Source: Citrobacter sp. (GTDB lineage: Bacteria; Pseudomonadota; Gammaproteobacteria; Enterobacterales; Enterobacteriaceae). From it: a DNA stretch of 64,000 nucleotides. The notes beneath the pieces are model-generated. The model searched no databases. It saw nothing but the letters and a program-made list of their open reading frames with translations, and had not been told where the DNA came from. Positions 62,752 through 64,000 of the stretch are shown in pieces; position 1 is the stretch's first letter, and each line of letters opens with the position of its first letter. Where the stretch lies: assembly GCA_019415335.1 (NCBI GenBank), contig DXKH01000056.1:62001-126000 (forward strand), written 5' to 3'. The translations under genes were made by a program, and so were the position numbers.

Positions 62752-62781
62752 AAAAGCATCGCTTCGGCGGTGCTTTTTTTT
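62752..62781 (+). terminator. Intrinsic terminator of mepS
   Basis: A 7-bp stem (GCATCGC with GCGGTGC, one G-T pair) closed by a C(TTCG)G tetraloop, preceded by A residues and followed by eight T residues. Confidence 0.92.
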
Positions 62782-62894
62782 GATTCCCTTTTAGTCCCTG
62801 TGGAAAAGCATGACTCGCTGAATGAATCCAGGCTATAGTCTTGTTATTCCATCACATTTGTCATCATCGTCAATCTCAGGGTAAACCAGGCATC

Positions 62895-64000
62895 ATGCTC
62901 ACACGCGCCTTAACGATCGGTCGAAAAATCGTGCTTACCTGCCTGATTACCGGGATTGTCGTTGCTATTGTTATCAGTAGCCTACAGTTCGTGATGGCGT
63001 GGCATAAGCGGGAAGTTAAATACGACACGCTGGTTTCCGACATTCAGCACTATCTGGTCAGCTATTTCGCCGATCTCAAAAGCACCACCGACATCCTCCA
63101 GCCATTGACCTTAAATACCTGTAAACAAGTCGGCGCAGAACTCACTTCCCGTGCCGCCTTTAGCCTGAACGTCCGTGCGTTTTTACTGGTTAAGGATAAG
63201 AAAGCCTTTTGCTCATCGGCAACCGGTGGCATGGATGCGTTGCTGGCCGAACTGGTCCCCAGCCTCGATATTAGTAAAGATATCGATATGGCGATTATTC
63301 CGGGAACGCCGATGATGCCCAATAAACCCGCGATGGTGATTTGGTATCGTAATCCCCTGATGGTGAATAGCGGCGTTTTCACCTCCCTGAATATCAACCT
63401 TACGCCGTATCTGCTCTATACCGCCCGCCAGGAAGACTTTGACGGGATTGCCATCATCGTCGGCAACACCGTGTTGTCGACTTTTTCAGACCATCTGCTC
63501 ACCGTGGATGAACTCGATGGTTCACCGGAGCGCGAAGCGAAAATTAGCGGTGTGCCGGTGACGATCAGGTTGTACGCGACCAACTGGACCTGGCCCGACT
63601 TGTGGTATGCCCTACTTCTTGGTGGGATGGGGGGCATCATTGCGGGTTTACTCTGCTTCTACATCATGAGCATCCGCTTGCGGCCCGGAAAAGAGATTCT
63701 CACTGGGATCAAACGCGATCAATTCTATGTCGTCTATCAGCCCGTTGTGGATACGCAGTCGCTGAAGGTCACCGGGCTGGAGGTGCTGCTGCGCTGGAAA
63801 CATCCAACGGCAGGAGAAATCCCGCCTGATGCGTTTATTCATTACGCTGAGGCCCAGCACATGATTGTGCCGCTGACCCAGCATCTTTTTAAGCTGGTGG
63901 CGCGGGACGCCCCTACGCTGCAAAAAGTCCTCCCGGTCGGCGCTAAGTACGGTATCAATATTGCACCTGACCACCTGCATAGCAGCAGTTTTAAAGACGA
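62895..64000 (+). CDS. pdeN: PdeN (Rtn) c-di-GMP phosphodiesterase (N-terminal part)
   Basis: The gene runs off the right edge; 368 codons are present. Helix 1 (about 12-33) and helix 2 (about 239-260) bracket a periplasmic CSS domain with Cys76 and the CSS motif at 106-108. The EAL domain then begins: GLEVLLRW has Glu296, giving EVL in place of EAL, a common active variant. CSS-type phosphodiesterases degrade c-di-GMP and are redox-controlled by a disulfide in the periplasm. ATG 62895 matches the E. coli start. Confidence 0.94.
   Translation, partial: MLTRALTIGRKIVLTCLITGIVVAIVISSLQFVMAWHKREVKYDTLVSDIQHYLVSYFADLKSTTDILQPLTLNTCKQVGAELTSRAAFSLNVRAFLLVKDKKAFCSSATGGMDALLAELVPSLDISKDIDMAIIPGTPMMPNKPAMVIWYRNPLMVNSGVFTSLNINLTPYLLYTARQEDFDGIAIIVGNTVLSTFSDHLLTVDELDGSPEREAKISGVPVTIRLYATNWTWPDLWYALLLGGMGGIIAGLLCFYIMSIRLRPGKEILTGIKRDQFYVVYQPVVDTQSLKVTGLEVLLRWKHPTAGEIPPDAFIHYAEAQHMIVPLTQHLFKLVARDAPTLQKVLPVGAKYGINIAPDHLHSSSFKD

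Overview
This window reads as a chromosomal segment of an enterobacterium close to Citrobacter or Salmonella. Nearly every gene can be recognised as an ortholog of the E. coli K-12 run mrp-metG to mepS-pdeN, in the same order and orientation. Codon usage looks uniform, the extragenic repeats are enterobacterial REP/BIME elements, and the operators seen (CRP, GalR/GalS, Cra, UxuR/ExuR-like) follow enteric patterns. I see no phage, insertion sequence, tRNA, rRNA or CRISPR array. The genus is an inference from gene content.

Layout. 1-7434: the start of mrp, metG, lipoprotein yehR, yehS, the pyruvate-sensing pair btsSR, the curli regulator mlrA and the 35-residue protein yohO. 7415-11169: the sigma-S type ABC importer osmF-yehYXW. 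11310-21304: bglX, dld, a GNAT acetyltransferase absent from K-12, pbpG, yohC, yohD, an intact mdtQ and dusC. 21460-27479: a complete 3-hydroxybenzoate/gentisate pathway, mhbTDHIM with divergent mhbR, placed between dusC and yohJ. 27611-30892: yohJK, cdd, sanA, yeiS. 30944-35875: the galactose importer mglBAC and its repressor galS. 36018-43860: yeiB, folE, the S-formylglutathione hydrolase gene, a divergent cirA-locus TonB receptor, lysP and yeiE. 43960-50368: yeiH, nfo, the HTH-kinase fusion yeiI and the pseudouridine operon psuKGT. 50651-54427: the fructose operon fruBKA. 54796 to the end: setB with an apparent frameshift, yeiW, the EF-P paralog yeiP, uxuA divergent from yeiQ, the metallochaperone yeiR, lpxT, mepS and the truncated c-di-GMP phosphodiesterase pdeN.

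Compared with K-12, as I remember that map, several blocks are missing: yehI-yehQ between metG and yehR, yohF between yohD and mdtQ, preTA between yeiS and mglC, and nupX-rihB-yeiL between yeiI and psuT. The additions are the GNAT gene, the mhb cluster and uxuA beside yeiQ.

Much of the window concerns nutrient capture: galactose, fructose, pseudouridine, hexuronates, cytidine, lysine, aromatic acids and catecholate iron. No clearly new multi-gene system is visible. The best leads are the HTH-PfkB fusion YeiI beside the psu operon, which has its own 24-bp palindromic candidate operator; a nested hairpin that overlaps the nfo ribosome binding site; a terminator-like hairpin 12 nt before dusC; the divergent receptor at the cirA locus; and the apparent frameshift near the end of setB.
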